Part shown: positions 11,517-22,683 of the stretch, piece by piece | How the letters are laid out: every line of letters begins with the position of its first letter | Position numbering within the stretch: position 1 is the stretch's first letter | Source of the DNA: Chamaea fasciata | Taxonomy: Eukaryota > Chordata > Aves > Passeriformes > Sylviidae | Assembly (NCBI GenBank): GCA_029207755.1 | Contig: JARCOQ010000009.1 | Location: 35,362,914 to 35,426,913, forward strand | DNA length: 64,000 nucleotides | Reading direction: 5' to 3' | Notes under the pieces: model-generated | Databases searched by the model: none | Told to the model about the DNA's origin: nothing | The model's input: the letters and a program-made list of their open reading frames with translations, nothing else | Position numbers and translations under genes: made by a program

Positions 11517-11712
11517 AATCATAGAATCACAGGATGGTCTGGGTGGGAAGGGACTTTTAAGGCCATCTTGCTCCAACCCCCTGCCATGAGCAGCAACACC
11601 TTCTGCTCTCCCAGGCTGCTCCAAGCCCCAATGTCCAATCTGGCTCTGGACACCTCCAGGGATCTGGGGGCAGCCACAGCTCCTCTGGGCACCCTGTTCC
11701 AGGGCCAGTCAC
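11517..11712 (-). mobile_element. CR1 LINE 3'-end copy
   Basis: Minus-strand CR1. The plus strand shows the complement of the terminal tandem word (aatcatagaatcacaggatg), then ggaagggacttttaaggcca, ccaaccccctgccatgagca, ctgctccaagccccaatgtc, and cagccacagctcctctgggc. The intact terminal atagaatcac tandem places the 3' end exactly at about 11,517. It is 5'-truncated near the ccctgttccagggcc segment. Confidence 0.93.
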
Positions 11713-12368
11713 TCCTCCCTCTGCAAGGGAGAGGGCCGCTCGTATAGGTGGAGAAGATGCCAGTTTTGCATTTTCAGATGTGAAAATGAGCAAGACCAGC
11801 GGGTTCTGGCTGCCACAACAGACCCAGAGCAGAGTAAGGGCATGGCGGAAGAGGGAGGAAAATCTGTAATCCCGTGGAGGCAGCACCCAGCTCTACTCAC
11901 CATTTTGCCTTTTCTGTCCAGCCCTGACTTTTTTCTCCCTCCATTTTCCTTAAGTTTCTCCATCCCTTGACAAACTGAGAAGCACCATCAGTCCCTCCAG
12001 CATGCTCCTCACACCCAGAGGTTGATCCAGGATGGATGGAGGGCATCAGTCTTCCCTACTGCTGACTCTACCACATATCAAAGGCAAGCAGCACACTGAG
12101 TAACTCATCTTTCCTGCGTGCCTATTAAGCAAAAATTAAAAGAAAATTACATGGGGAAGTCAGCAGTGAGTAGGAGGGGATGAGTTGTAATTATTTGGCT
12201 ATTAATTGGCATAAAGTTCCAGTTTAATGCTCTCAGGTCCATGTCGCTATTTCCTAGGGAAATTTCCTCTCTATTAGTTTTGGATGAGAACTGGGATTCT
12301 CTCTGGAAGCTCTGAGTCCTCCCAAAAAGGTGACTTTCAGCATCAGTCCCCCAGCAGGTTGTTTTTCT
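11713..12368. other. Non-coding sequence before the inverted duplication
   Basis: No repeat recognised. AT-rich from about 12,120 to 12,260. The 15-base word cagtcccccagcagg at 12,344-12,358, just outside the left arm of the inverted duplication, also occurs in the same orientation inside its right arm (13,413-13,427). Confidence 0.5.
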
Positions 12369-12588
12369 TTTTTCCTGAGTTCACTTCAGCAAGTGCTTTT
12401 CTCCTGTTTGGGAATTGAAGGAGAAGGGGCTGTAGCTTAAAAATGAATCTTTAGGTCCCCACAATTCCTGCTGGGGGGCTGCAAGAGCAGCTTGAAGGGT
12501 GTTTGTATCCATCAGAGCAAGGCTGACCTGCCTTTCCCCCTTGGAAGGAAACCTTTGACTTCCAGAGGAAATTTGATGCAAAACTGAG
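12369..12588 (+). repeat. Inverted duplication, left arm (220 bp)
   Basis: This segment is the reverse complement of 13,306-13,525 with 7 mismatches and no gap, about 97% identity. All seven differences are transitions. It is not CR1 or the LTR, and I do not recognise it. The homologous stretch ends in an A/T simple tract on the outer side. Both arms encode the same chance peptide, one on each strand, because the DNA is duplicated. Confidence 0.95.
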
Positions 12589-13305
12589 GGCTGTTTTCTG
12601 TCAGGAAAACTTCTGTTTTTCACGCACTGAGGGATGAAATTAAGGGGCCATTTCTAACACAGCTTCATCTACCCAAGGTGGAGGTGAGAAAAGCCAAGTT
12701 TCAACTTTTACCGTTGGATGAGGATAACCAAGCGTGACCCTTTTAAAATCCAGCCCACATGGAAAGATTTGCTCTGAACACAAAATTCAGAAATAAAAGA
12801 ACCCGAGGGATTGTTCCCCCACAGCTCCTGCCAGCCCTGGGAATTCCCTAGGGAGAGGTGAGAGCCTCCTGCCCAAGTGCCTGCTTTGGCCAAAACCTGC
12901 CAATTAAACAGACCCAAAATGTTCTGCATCCATCAAACCCCGTGGAGAATTTTTCAAGGAGTGATGTGCAGGTTCCTGCCAACTCACCTGGCAAGGGACC
13001 AGGCAGCCCATCCTGCTGCTCAGTCCTGCTCCTGCCACGCAGGGATGCGGCTGTGCCACCGACCAGGGGGGAGCTGCAGATGTTTGCTGCTGAGCCAACA
13101 CATACACAGGTACTCACAGCTCTACAGAAGAGGTGGGAAGCGTGGCCTTTCCTCCCCAGGAATCCCACAGGCAGCTGGAAGAAACTGGAGCAGCAGGCAA
13201 ATCTGCTGTGCTATTACAAACTGGGGGTGGAGGCAGGAGAAAATGGAAGTTTTTTGACTTTTTTTTTGCTAAAACAAGGTGTTTCCACCGATAAATCAAA
13301 GCGCA
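12589..13305. other. 717-bp spacer of the inverted duplication
   Basis: Unique-looking sequence between the two arms, with no recognised repeat. A 174-codon plus-strand frame starts here (12,858) and runs into the right arm. It has no recognisable domain and is overlapped by other frames. Confidence 0.7.
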
Positions 13306-13525
13306 CTCAGTTTTGCATCAAATTTCCTCTGGAAGTCAAAGGTTTCCTCCCAAGGGGGAAAGGCAGGTCAGCCTTGCTCTGATGGATACAAACACCCTTC
13401 AAGCTGCTCTTGCAGTCCCCCAGCAGGAGTTGTGGGGACCTAAAGATTTATCTTTAAGCTACAGCCCCTTCTCCTTCAATTCCCAAACAGGAGAAAAGCA
13501 CTTACTAAAGTGAACTCAGGAAAAA
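13306..13525 (-). repeat. Inverted duplication, right arm (220 bp)
   Basis: Partner of 12,369-12,588 in the opposite orientation. Outside the shared part it passes straight into an A/G-rich tract (13,519 to about 13,640), so the outer junction lies in simple sequence. RNA copied through both arms could fold into a hairpin with a stem of about 220 bp. Confidence 0.95.
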
Positions 13526-13645
13526 GAAAAAGAAAAAGAGAGAAAAAAAAAAGGAAGTAGGGGAGAAATAGGGAAAATAACCAAACAGGAAGAAACAGCA
13601 GGGGAAAAAGGAAAAAAATCCTTGGAAAGAGGGAGGAGGGATTTT
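13519..13645 (+). repeat. Purine-rich low-complexity tract
   Basis: Almost only A and G, with aaaaag units near 13,521-13,538 and then irregular gaaa/ggaa words. It abuts the right arm of the inverted duplication and may have helped form or stabilise the junction. Confidence 0.8.
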
Positions 13646-13921
13646 TATTCAGTTCACAGCTTGGAAGCTCAGAGCAAAGCATAAGGAATTCTCCCTTCAT
13701 GCCATGCTTCTCCATGGACTGCAATAACATGGAACTTTTGAAACAACAGGCTTCCACTATGGCTGATTGTCAGCATTCCAAACGCTCAAGAATTTCAAAA
13801 AACTCTGATTTTCTCTCAATGTCTCCCTCCAGTTTCCAAACCCAGTAGCACAAACTTCTCTGTGCAACACCAAGGCCTAGGAATCTTCTCTGTCACCTGG
13901 CTGCAGCAGCCAGAGTCACGA

Positions 13922-14000
13922 ATCCCTGCACATGGCAGGGGGGTTGGGATGAGATGATCTTTAAGGTCCCTTCTCAACCGAAACCATTCTGTGACTATGA
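13922..14000 (+). mobile_element. CR1 LINE 3'-end fragment
   Basis: Short plus-strand CR1 tail: catggcaggggggttgggat, gagatgatctttaaggtccc, then caaccgaaaccattctgtga and a terminal ctatgaaa. Truncated just inside the last 80 bases of the element. Confidence 0.88.
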
Positions 14001-14240
14001 AAAAAATGAGGATTTTATGAAACTTCAGAGAAAATCCCCGGCTGTGGAAGGACAGTCCACTGCTCAGGTAAAGCAAAAAAGACTTGACTTTGCCACTTGT
14101 CCCAGAGGAGTCATTCCCTTTCAATTTTTAAATGACTTTTTAGTCCACAAATAGGTTGATAAGTTGCCTTTTCTGTATTTCTGGGTTTGTACCTCAGCAG
14201 AGAGAAGGGAAACACCAGTGCCATCATCAGAGGTCTTTTA

Positions 14241-14378
14241 GTACTTAAAGGGGCTACAGAAGAGCTGGAGAGGGACTTTGGACAAGAAGGAATGGCTTCA
14301 TGCAGACAGAGGGCAGGGTTAAATGGGATATTGGGAAGAAATTCTTCCCTGTGAGGGTGTTGAAGCCCTGGCACAGCT
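14241..14378 (+). mobile_element. CR1 LINE internal 3'-region fragment
   Basis: Plus-strand piece of the CR1 3' untranslated region, from gtacttaaaggggctacaga through the gatattgggaagaaattctt segment and ccctgtgagggtg. Unlike the other copies it lacks the CR1 3' terminus. Its first 46 bases are identical, in inverted orientation, to part of the CR1 at 15,392-15,820. Confidence 0.88.
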
Positions 14379-15391
14379 GTTGGGTGCCACCAACAGCTTC
14401 CAGCAGCTGCCAACAGCTGTATCCACCCAGGATGGGGAGCTGCTGATGGATTCAGAACCTGCCAGCTCTGAAAACATCCAGCATCCTCTGGCTCCCAAGG
14501 TGCTCCGGCACCTGCTGTCAGAGAGACAGCGAGAGCAGAGGAAGGAGCCTTGGGAATGTCAGCTGGGGAACACAGCAACAGTGGCAGTGGAGAAAGGCCA
14601 CAGGAGTCCCCGTGCTGGAAAAAACAATCCCCCCCAGCAGCCAGGGCTGAGTGGGAGCCCCCTCCAGCCCTGTCAGGAGTGACAGGGCAGCACTGCCACC
14701 GCTTTGATCCACGGGCAGGCGCAGAGCTGGAAGGGATCCGGGGAAGATCAATGCACCATTAGAGAAAGCACCCAGGGCTGCCAGTCAATACCCTGAAAAG
14801 ACACTGCAGCCTGTGACAGCCACACCAGCAACCTGCTGCTATTGACACGGGAATGGCAGGCTTCAAAATCTGTCAGCTTCTGCTTCCCCCCTCCCCATCC
14901 TGAGTAAATTAACCCCAAAACTCATTGTTTACCCTCACCCCTAAGAAGCTCTCATGGCTCACAGAAAATGGTATTCCAGGCTCTTTCCTGAGCAGGCAAG
15001 AGCCTTTGTTCCCTTTCACCCTGGGAAAAAGAAGGGTTTAGATAATCTCAGAATGCCAGAAAGCAATTTATTTTGACCTAGACTGTTCCTGCAATGTCAT
15101 CTCTTGGCTCCAGCACATGGGAAGCTTCCTCAGCTGGTGCTGACACCACACAGCTCCGATGGGGCTGCATGTCCCGGGCACTCCTGAGGCACTGGGAGCA
15201 TCCAGGGTGCTGTGGCCCTGGATGGTGACAAGGCTGTGGCACACAGCTCCATGCCCAAATAATACCCTCCAAAGGTCTGAGCTGGGACAGCTGGCACAGC
15301 AGCTGGGAGTGGGGGTGGGTTATGCTGGGTATTGCATATCCCAAGTCCCTGATGCAGACATGGAAGGGACTCCAGAGGGAATCCTGTCATA
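14379..15391. other. Non-coding sequence between two inverted CR1 copies
   Basis: No further repeat recognised. Open frames of about 70-120 codons on both strands have no recognisable product. A C-run and A/C-rich words occur near 14,885-14,900. Confidence 0.5.
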
Positions 15392-15820
15392 AAACCATCA
15401 CAGAACGGTTTGGGTTGGAAGGACCTTAAAGGTCACCCAGTTTCACTCCCCGTGCCGTGAGCAGGAGCATCTTCCATTATCCCAGGTTCTCCAAGCCCCA
15501 CTGTCCAACCTGGCCTGGGACACTTCCAGGGATCCAGGGGCAGCCACAGCTTCTCTGGGCACCCTGTGCCAGGGTCCTACCACCCTCACCAGGAAGAATT
15601 TCTTCCCAATATCCCATTCCCCCTTGTCCAAAGTCCCTCTCCAGCTCTTCTGTAGCCCCTTTAAGTACTTAAAAAAACTCTAAATGGCCACCACTAGGTT
15701 GCCCTGGAGCTTTCTCTTCTCCAGGTTGAGCAGTCCCAATTCTTTCAGCCTCTCCTCACAGGAGAGGACCTCTCCTCATTAGAGGCTCCATCCCTCTAAT
15801 CACCTTCATGACTCTCTCCA
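15392..15820 (-). mobile_element. CR1 LINE, long 3'-region copy
   Basis: Minus-strand CR1 of about 430 bases. The plus strand shows, in order, the complement of the tail (cacagaacggtttgggttgg), gtccaacctggcctgggaca, cagccacagcttctctgggc, aatttcttcccaatatccca, the aagtccctctccagctcttc segment, ctctccaggttgag-type and ctctaatcacc-type words. An internal deletion removes the ggcaggtttaga-type block that the copy at 14,241 keeps. The terminal tandem is diverged. Confidence 0.92.
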
Positions 15821-18049
15821 GCAGTCACATTCCATTTATCCCAGAGCAGCACCAGCTCCACCCCAGTGATCCCTAAGGCACACTCAGTCCTTTCCCCTCA
15901 GCAGGAGGAAGAGATTTGAAGTGGTGGAGTCCCAATGCTGTTCCTAACCCACGGGGTGAGTTCAGCTCTTCGCCTTCAGAATGTTCTTCACACCCTCAAG
16001 CCTGGGAGGTTTCTTTGGAAAGGAAAAGCAAAAGCAGAGAACATCACAGAGCAGGAGAGAGCTGCAGCACTCTCAGTGACAGCACAGTGTCAGTGTGCGT
16101 GTCCCTTCCAGCTTCCCCAGTCTGGCTCCACCATTCCCTGGAAACCACAGACCGTGGTGCAAACGCACTGAGCCATCCACGACAAGTTTTACAGCAATCC
16201 AGGCCAGGAACACCAAAAAGCAGCAGTCTCTGGTGGGTACCCCTTTTGCACACCCCCAATTTGCCCCCTCACTGCCCAGCACACCTTCTTAGCTCTGCCC
16301 CACCCCAGGTGCTCAGGGATTGCAATAACTCATCCCCCTGTCAACAGGGAATATTTTTAAATGTCTTCCTCCCTGCAGGCAGGCAGAGGCCTCCTCTGTT
16401 CTTTCCAGGCAGATTCCTTTTTTATTATTATTGTTATTTTTTCCTCTAGATGAGGAGTTTAAATCATCCTGTCTCCTTTTAGGGTGGGGGAATGACAGTC
16501 ACGGGGCAGCCCCCAGCAAGACTCAGAATTGCTTGTGGCAGGCAGTCAGAAAGAAGAGCTGAAACTTCATGCGTCCAAACTTCTGATTCAGAGCACAAAG
16601 CAAAGCCTGTCTTGCCTTTCCTTCCCGAAGTTACATAAAAATAAGCCCAGGCTCCCTCCTTCTTTTTGGCAGCCAGCAGCACATCCTGCAGAGCAACCTT
16701 GTGTCCTGAGACTCTTCCACTGGGCTGGGAAAGGAGAGGAGAAGCTCAGCCCATTCCCTGGCTAGCTCCCACTGAGCTTTATTTCACTCTGTGTGCTTCC
16801 CAGCAGGACATTGATGTGGACAGGCATCTGGAAAGCCTGCAAGAGTTTCATCAGTGCTTTGTTTTGTTCTGTGCTTTCCACGCTCGGGGTGTTATTACCA
16901 CGCTGCTTTGGTTGTGCAACAGCCCCACAAATGGCGCTGGGCGGCTTTCAAGGGGGAGGAGGAGCTGGGCCACTGAAGAGCCACCGAAATCCCTGCGGTT
17001 CCTGCTGTTGCTGAAGGCCCACATTGGATGCATTGCAGCAAGTCAGCAGAAAGCAAATAAACAGGCAAACAGGATAAACAGGCTCTGCAGCCTGGTGTTC
17101 ACTGAGAAAAGTGATTTTTTTTTAAATGTTTTTGTTGGTTTTTTTGTTGTTGTTGTCATTGTTTTTTTCCCGTCTAATGCCCATCACTTTGTCAGCAAGT
17201 CGGTGTGTGCTGGGGCATCATTTGTCTCCCGGGCTTGCAGACCCAAACCACTGACAGACAAAATGCTCGCTGGGCTGCTTTCACTGTGGATGGGAAGCCT
17301 GAATCCCAGTCACAGAGGTGGGGACACCCTGCCAGGCAGCCTCATCCCTTGCTGCAAACCCAGCTGCCAACACCTGGCCACCACCAGACCCCCACAGCCT
17401 GCAGGGAGCCCCCTCTCTGCCGGTGTCCCGGGGTGACAGAGCTCATAGACCACCAAACAAGCGGCACAGAGATCTAGCCACCTACTCTGGATGCTCAGAA
17501 AACACTCCATGGAGATGTCCAGAGACCTCTGGAACAAAAAGCCCAAGGGCAGAGGAGGCCTTACTCTGGGCTGATGGTTCGGTTCCCCTTTAAAGACCTG
17601 GTTGTGAGTAATTAAAGCTCCTGTTTCTAAGCTGCTTGGTATTTTAATTGATTTTCTGCACTGGCTGCCCACAGTGTAGTCATTCAAATCCGACATTTGT
17701 CTTGCAAGCCCTGAATGAGCAGCAAGGGAGAGCGACCTTCCCATGAGCCCGTCGTGGTCAGAGCTGGTTTGCACAGGGAATGCTCCTGGTGGGACCACCT
17801 GGGTGCCAAACTCATGCCCTGATCTCCACCCTGGAGCAGCTCAGGGCAGGAAGAGCTTCCCACCATGACTTTGTACCTGTTGTTTCTCCTGCAAATTTTC
17901 CCTGGGCTGTCCATTTTCCTGATCTCCTGCACAGTCAGGTTCTCATCAAGAGAAAAATGGGAGCGTGGAAACGGGGACTGATATTTTTCAAAGGAGGTGA
18001 GAATACAGCTTGCACTGAAATTCAGGAGCACTGGGGGAAATTTTTGAAT
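15821..18049. other. Non-coding sequence with T-rich tracts
   Basis: No transposon recognised. T-rich simple stretches lie at about 16,418-16,444 and 17,117-17,170 (tttg/ttgttg units). A 256-codon plus-strand frame at 16,666-17,436 reads through the second tract as a hydrophobic Phe/Val run. It has no domain I know and is overlapped by other frames, so I do not call it. Confidence 0.5.
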
Positions 18050-18215
18050 AAAATCACAGAGTTTATTCCAATCTATAATTTGGGTCAGAAGGGACCTTGA
18101 GGATCATCCAGTTCCCACCTCCTGCCATGGGCAGGGATTCCACTCATTAGGCCAAGATGCTCAGGGCTCCATCCAACCCAGCATGGAGCACTTCCAGGGA
18201 TGGGGCATCTACAAC
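18050..18215 (-). mobile_element. CR1 LINE 3'-end copy
   Basis: Minus-strand CR1. The plus strand gives aaatcacagagtttattcca, then gggtcagaagggaccttgag, gatcatccagttcccacctc, ctgccatgggcagggattcc, and gcacttccagggatggggca. The tail region is diverged, with about 10 extra bases between the terminal word and the ggaagggacc core. Confidence 0.87.
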
Positions 18216-21200
18216 CTACAATCCTGTACCAATCCTAGACTCTTATCAGCAAAGTAAAAATCTAGGACTCGCTGGTTTTTCAGGTTTGTTTTTTCTTTTA
18301 GCAGGACCCCAGAGCTGATGACAAATAAGCCAAACTTTATTTAAGAGTGGAAAAATCAAGCTCTGGCAAGTTGGTTAAAAAAATCACTGTCAGTGGGATA
18401 AGATCCCTCAATCTGCAGAGGGACTGCAGGAGGTCACATCTCCAAATCTAGAGATAAAGGCTTTCTCCAGCAGGTGGAAAAAACCCCAACACCTTGCCTT
18501 TCCAGAATGGTTTTTTTCTGGCTAATTATCATGGCCTGTACCCTTGAGAAAAGCCTGCACATGGAGCCTCTAGTCAAGAATCCAGGAGGCAGAGGGAAGA
18601 TCCAGCTGCCAGGGCTGAGAGTTCTATAAAGTTAGGAGCCTTCCTGCTGAAGGGATGCATTCCTCTGTGCTGCAGACAGCCTGAGCCTCCAGCCTCCTCC
18701 AGGAATTTGAAAATAAGCCATGCATATAATAGGTGCACATTTAGCATGAAAGGAAGATGCTTCACAGAGGACAAATATTAAACTGTAAAATATATCAAGA
18801 GACATTTCCTGGGAACACTGAATTTAACCCAGCACTTCGCTGAGCGGGAAGCTCCCAGGAGCTGACTGTGTCTGGTGGAGGAACAAAAACCTGGAGGAGG
18901 CTTTACAAGAGAAAGCTGCCTAGATTTCCTGGGGGTGTTAGAGAAAAGGGCCAGTGTAGGACTCTTCCCTGCTGTCAGCGTGGTGGTGACACTGTTGCCA
19001 GGTGTGCACGCCTTAAGGGACATCAGTGTAGCTGCTCAGTCACACCCAAAATCCTTTCAACCCATGTCCTGCCCAGGCTGTGCTCATCAGAAGAAATATT
19101 GGGAAGGGGAATAAAATAGAGCAAGCCCAACACACCCTCCCAGCAGCCTGCTCTTTCCGTGCTCTGAGCCAGAGGGGGGCTTTTAGCTGCTCTTCAAAAT
19201 CCCATGCTGGACCCTTTCTTTGAACTGGTCTCATCGCTGCTGGAGCCCACCAACAATCTGGAATTCCAGGAGATCCTGCACAAAGCTGTTTGGCACTTCA
19301 ACCCCATTACCTGCATGGCAGTGCTCGTTTTAGGTTCTAAAATACATGGGTGGTAAACCCAGGTGAGGAGCAGCAATGTAAATTACTGTAAATGGAAATT
19401 TATTCCCATTTCTTCTCAAGTTCTCATTAAAATGGGGAATAAAAACCACATGAGAAGCCCCTCTTGGGCAGGAAGGAGGCCTTTACTAAGGTGATCTCAC
19501 TCAGTCATGAAGTCCAACTCTTGTACTAACACAAATCCCTCGTCTTCCTTCAGCAAGTGGGAAGCTGGGAAGAGAGGTCCAAAAAAACTGAGCGGTTTTT
19601 TCTTGGAGTGTGTGTAGGACTCCAATAAGCAGTTTTGGGGTTTTTTTTTCCTCCTTTAAAATAGCATGAGACCATCTCAGGACCTCCCATGCCCTTCTCT
19701 CTGCATGCTCATACATCATCTTCCAGTTGTTGAGACTCTGAGATAGTGATTTGGCTTTTAGAGCACCAAGCTCTGTGCTTATCTCCTTCCTACTTCTGTT
19801 CTCCACACTTCCAGCCAACGTGGTAAAGAGACCTGCATTCCCCTGAGAACAAAAGTTTAGGCTCTTAAGCCACTTATCTGGAGCAAACTGCTGTAACCCT
19901 CTTGTTTTGACTGATCATAGGGTTTATTTAGGGAGGCAGATCACAGCCCCTGCAGTCTGAGTGTCTCCTGGAGCGGAACTTGGTCTGCCCTCAGTTTTGG
20001 AGACCTGAGAGGGCTCCTCTGAGAGCCTGCAAAGAAGTTTATCCCTTCCCACTTCCCACTGCTGGAACCCAACCATCCATCTTCAGTGGACTGCCCCTTG
20101 TCCCTTCCTTTGGTGCTGATACAATCAATAGGATTCTCAAAGTATGCCGCAGGGAAAACTGATCCCCCAGCATGACTGCAGGCAGCCTGCCTTCCTCCAC
20201 GCCCTGCCCTCAAACCAACTGGCAAACGTGGTACCCAAGTACTCACCTGAGGGTCTCCAGATGAAAAATAACTCCACACCATGATTTTCCTGACTCAGGA
20301 ATGGCATTGCCACACTTGTATTCCAGAACTGATTTTTTTTGTTGGCATAGAGGAATGCAGAGCTGTGTTCTCCTTCCACAAGAGAGAACAAATCTCACAG
20401 CTCCCATCGAGCCAAGTGGCTCCAAGAAATGGGCTGGGTGTTTGTCACCTCAGGTGCAGGGCTTTTAGCTGAAGGCATCCCTTGGTGATTAAAAGGTTGC
20501 TAGAGGCAGCTGGAGCTTTTCTCTACCTATTGTAAAGGCTGCTGTAAAAATGCATAAGGGATAAATGCCTGACAGGTGCTCGTATATATTGGAGATTCCC
20601 ACCACAGCAGCTGTGAAATAAGGTCCAATAATTCCTCTGAGGGATCCCAGGGGCAACCCAACACCTGAGAAGACCTTTATCACCTTGGTGCAAGGGCAGC
20701 CTGACCAGACTTGGGTGGAAGGGAAGGGGATGGGGATGGGGATGTCCTCCCTCCCCACTGTCTCCCTCACGCTTCTGATATATTCCCTTCCACTTCTATT
20801 TCAGTCAAACAACCTGATTTGGAAGACACTGGCATTTATTCGTCCTCTGGGGTGAACACTGACCTGGCAAAGCATCCTGGATCATACGGATCAAACCCAT
20901 GGAAAAGACACCAAGGGGTTCAGTAAGGATCCATGTTGGAACAAGCAGCCAGCTGTGAGAGCAAGCAAGAGGGAGAAGCCAGGTTTCTCCTGGCTTGCAG
21001 TGGGAAGGAAAGTGACGATGCTCAGGGACAGCTTGGCAAGGAGTTGGGTTTGGAAAGGGGACAGAGGGAAGTTTCACACCCATGACGCTCACCAGGGCTT
21101 TGCAAATGCCACGCTGGCCTTTTCAGCCTGCACGGGGAAAAGCAGTTTTCACACCTAAGAGCCTTCTTCCACAAGCTGTCTAATGGCACTTTCACAATCA

Positions 21201-22552
21201 GCAGGCTGCTCTGAAAGGGAGCAACTGCTCCATCTTCTCCAGCTGAGATTCCTTCCTCACACAGTCGGGGGAGCATGGGGTTATTTTCCAACACTCGTGA
21301 GCACCAAAGATGAAGCTGAAAATTAAAACGAGCCAAAGCAGCCCCGTGCCACCCCCCTCCCCACCCCTTTTAATAAAGCTAGTGAATCTCATGTTCTCAG
21401 TGTAGATTAACCTAAGCTTTGCTCCCAATTATTGTTTCACTCTCCGAAGTACAGAAGCCAGGAAGGGGCTTGACAAATGAACCCAGCTCTGCCATTAAGC
21501 TGCGCTTCCACTCCTGCAAGTTTGTCTGAATCCTTATTGCTCAGCAAAATCCTCCCTCACACAAATCACCGGCTGTGTATTCCCAAGGCTTTTCACTGCA
21601 CTTGGGACTCCAAGCCAGGGATTTTTCAACCTTTGGCTTGTGGGGCTGTGAACCCCATGGGGTGAATTCAGAGAGGTCTGCTTTGCTCTGGGTCTTGTCC
21701 CAGTCCCCTACAAGAGCCCACAGCTCCTTTGGGGTCATGCAGGACACACATGGGGATGAACTATGCTAGAAACAGGTTTTCCTTGCGCTGGCAAAGGGAG
21801 GCTGCTGCTGGAGACCAGGTTATCTGGGGACTTGCTCGTTACCACTCAGTCCTGAACATGGTGATGAAATGAAAATAGAAAAGGGAAGCAGGAAAGGATT
21901 TCACTGCTCGGGGCTGCGATGCCTCTGAAACCCTGCTCCGGGGAAAGCTCTTGATCTCTCAGACCTGCAGTGGCCCCTCTGCAGAGAGGTGATGGGGGGG
22001 AATCCAGCCCATCCCTTCTTCCTCGCCCTTCTCCTGGCGCAAATCAAGGCAGCTGTGATTAGAGCCAGGGCTGGAGAGGGGAATGGTAAAGGAAGGAGGG
22101 GTCCCATGCTTTCCCCCACCGCCGTGTCAGGCTAATCAGATCCACCAGCCCCTCCTGACTCTCTGAACGCTGCCCGGGTTCTCCCTGGAGCTCAGCTTTG
22201 ATTTCCAAACCTGCTGTGCCATAGGAACAAGTCTCAGCTGGCTTCACAGCCCAGCCCAAGGTTTAGGTCAGGAGTGGCTGTTCAGGTCCATGAGGCTGAC
22301 CCCCTGCCTCGTGTGTTTGCTGCACAGGCTGGGAGCTGCCCTCAGAATGTCCGTGATTTGCTCCGTCCATGCTCACAGCAAATACAGGACTTCAGTGTGG
22401 CAGGAATGCTCCTTGGGAAACCAAAGGATAGGGAAAACACAAGTACAGCATCATGGCAAATTAGCCCCATCATCCTTAAAGGCTGATACACAAGTGCATT
22501 CACAGATATAGCACATCTTCAGCAGGAGAGGAGTAACCCGGAGCCAGGTGTC
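18216..22552. other. Non-coding sequence, no repeat recognised
   Basis: About 4.3 kb with no CR1, LTR or RNA gene that I can see. Minor simple sequence includes short T-runs near 18,290 and 19,637, and tggggatggggatgg at about 20,729. Open frames up to about 113 codons are scattered on both strands without recognisable products. Confidence 0.45.
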
Positions 22553-22683
22553 TTAGAATGGCTTGAATTGGAAGGGACTCCAAAAATCATCTAATTCCAC
22601 CTCCCACCTCACACACCAAGTTCCTCAAAGCCCCATCCAGCCTGGCCTTGGACACTTCCAAGGATGGGACAGCTACAACTTAG
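22553..22683 (-). mobile_element. CR1 LINE 3'-end copy, old
   Basis: Minus-strand CR1. The plus strand shows ttagaatggcttgaattgga, agggactccaaaaatcatct, then cccatccagcctggccttgg and gacacttccaaggatgggac. It has more point changes than the other copies and a small deletion in the gccatgggcaggg block. Confidence 0.87.

Noticed and set aside
12381..13513. Two very similar peptides encoded on opposite strands
   Set aside because: They come from the two arms of the inverted duplication. The few differences are not biased toward silent sites, so there is no sign of coding selection.
16666..17436. 256-codon plus-strand frame with a hydrophobic stretch
   Set aside because: The hydrophobic run is the translation of a T-rich simple tract. 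No domain is recognised, and opposing frames overlap it.
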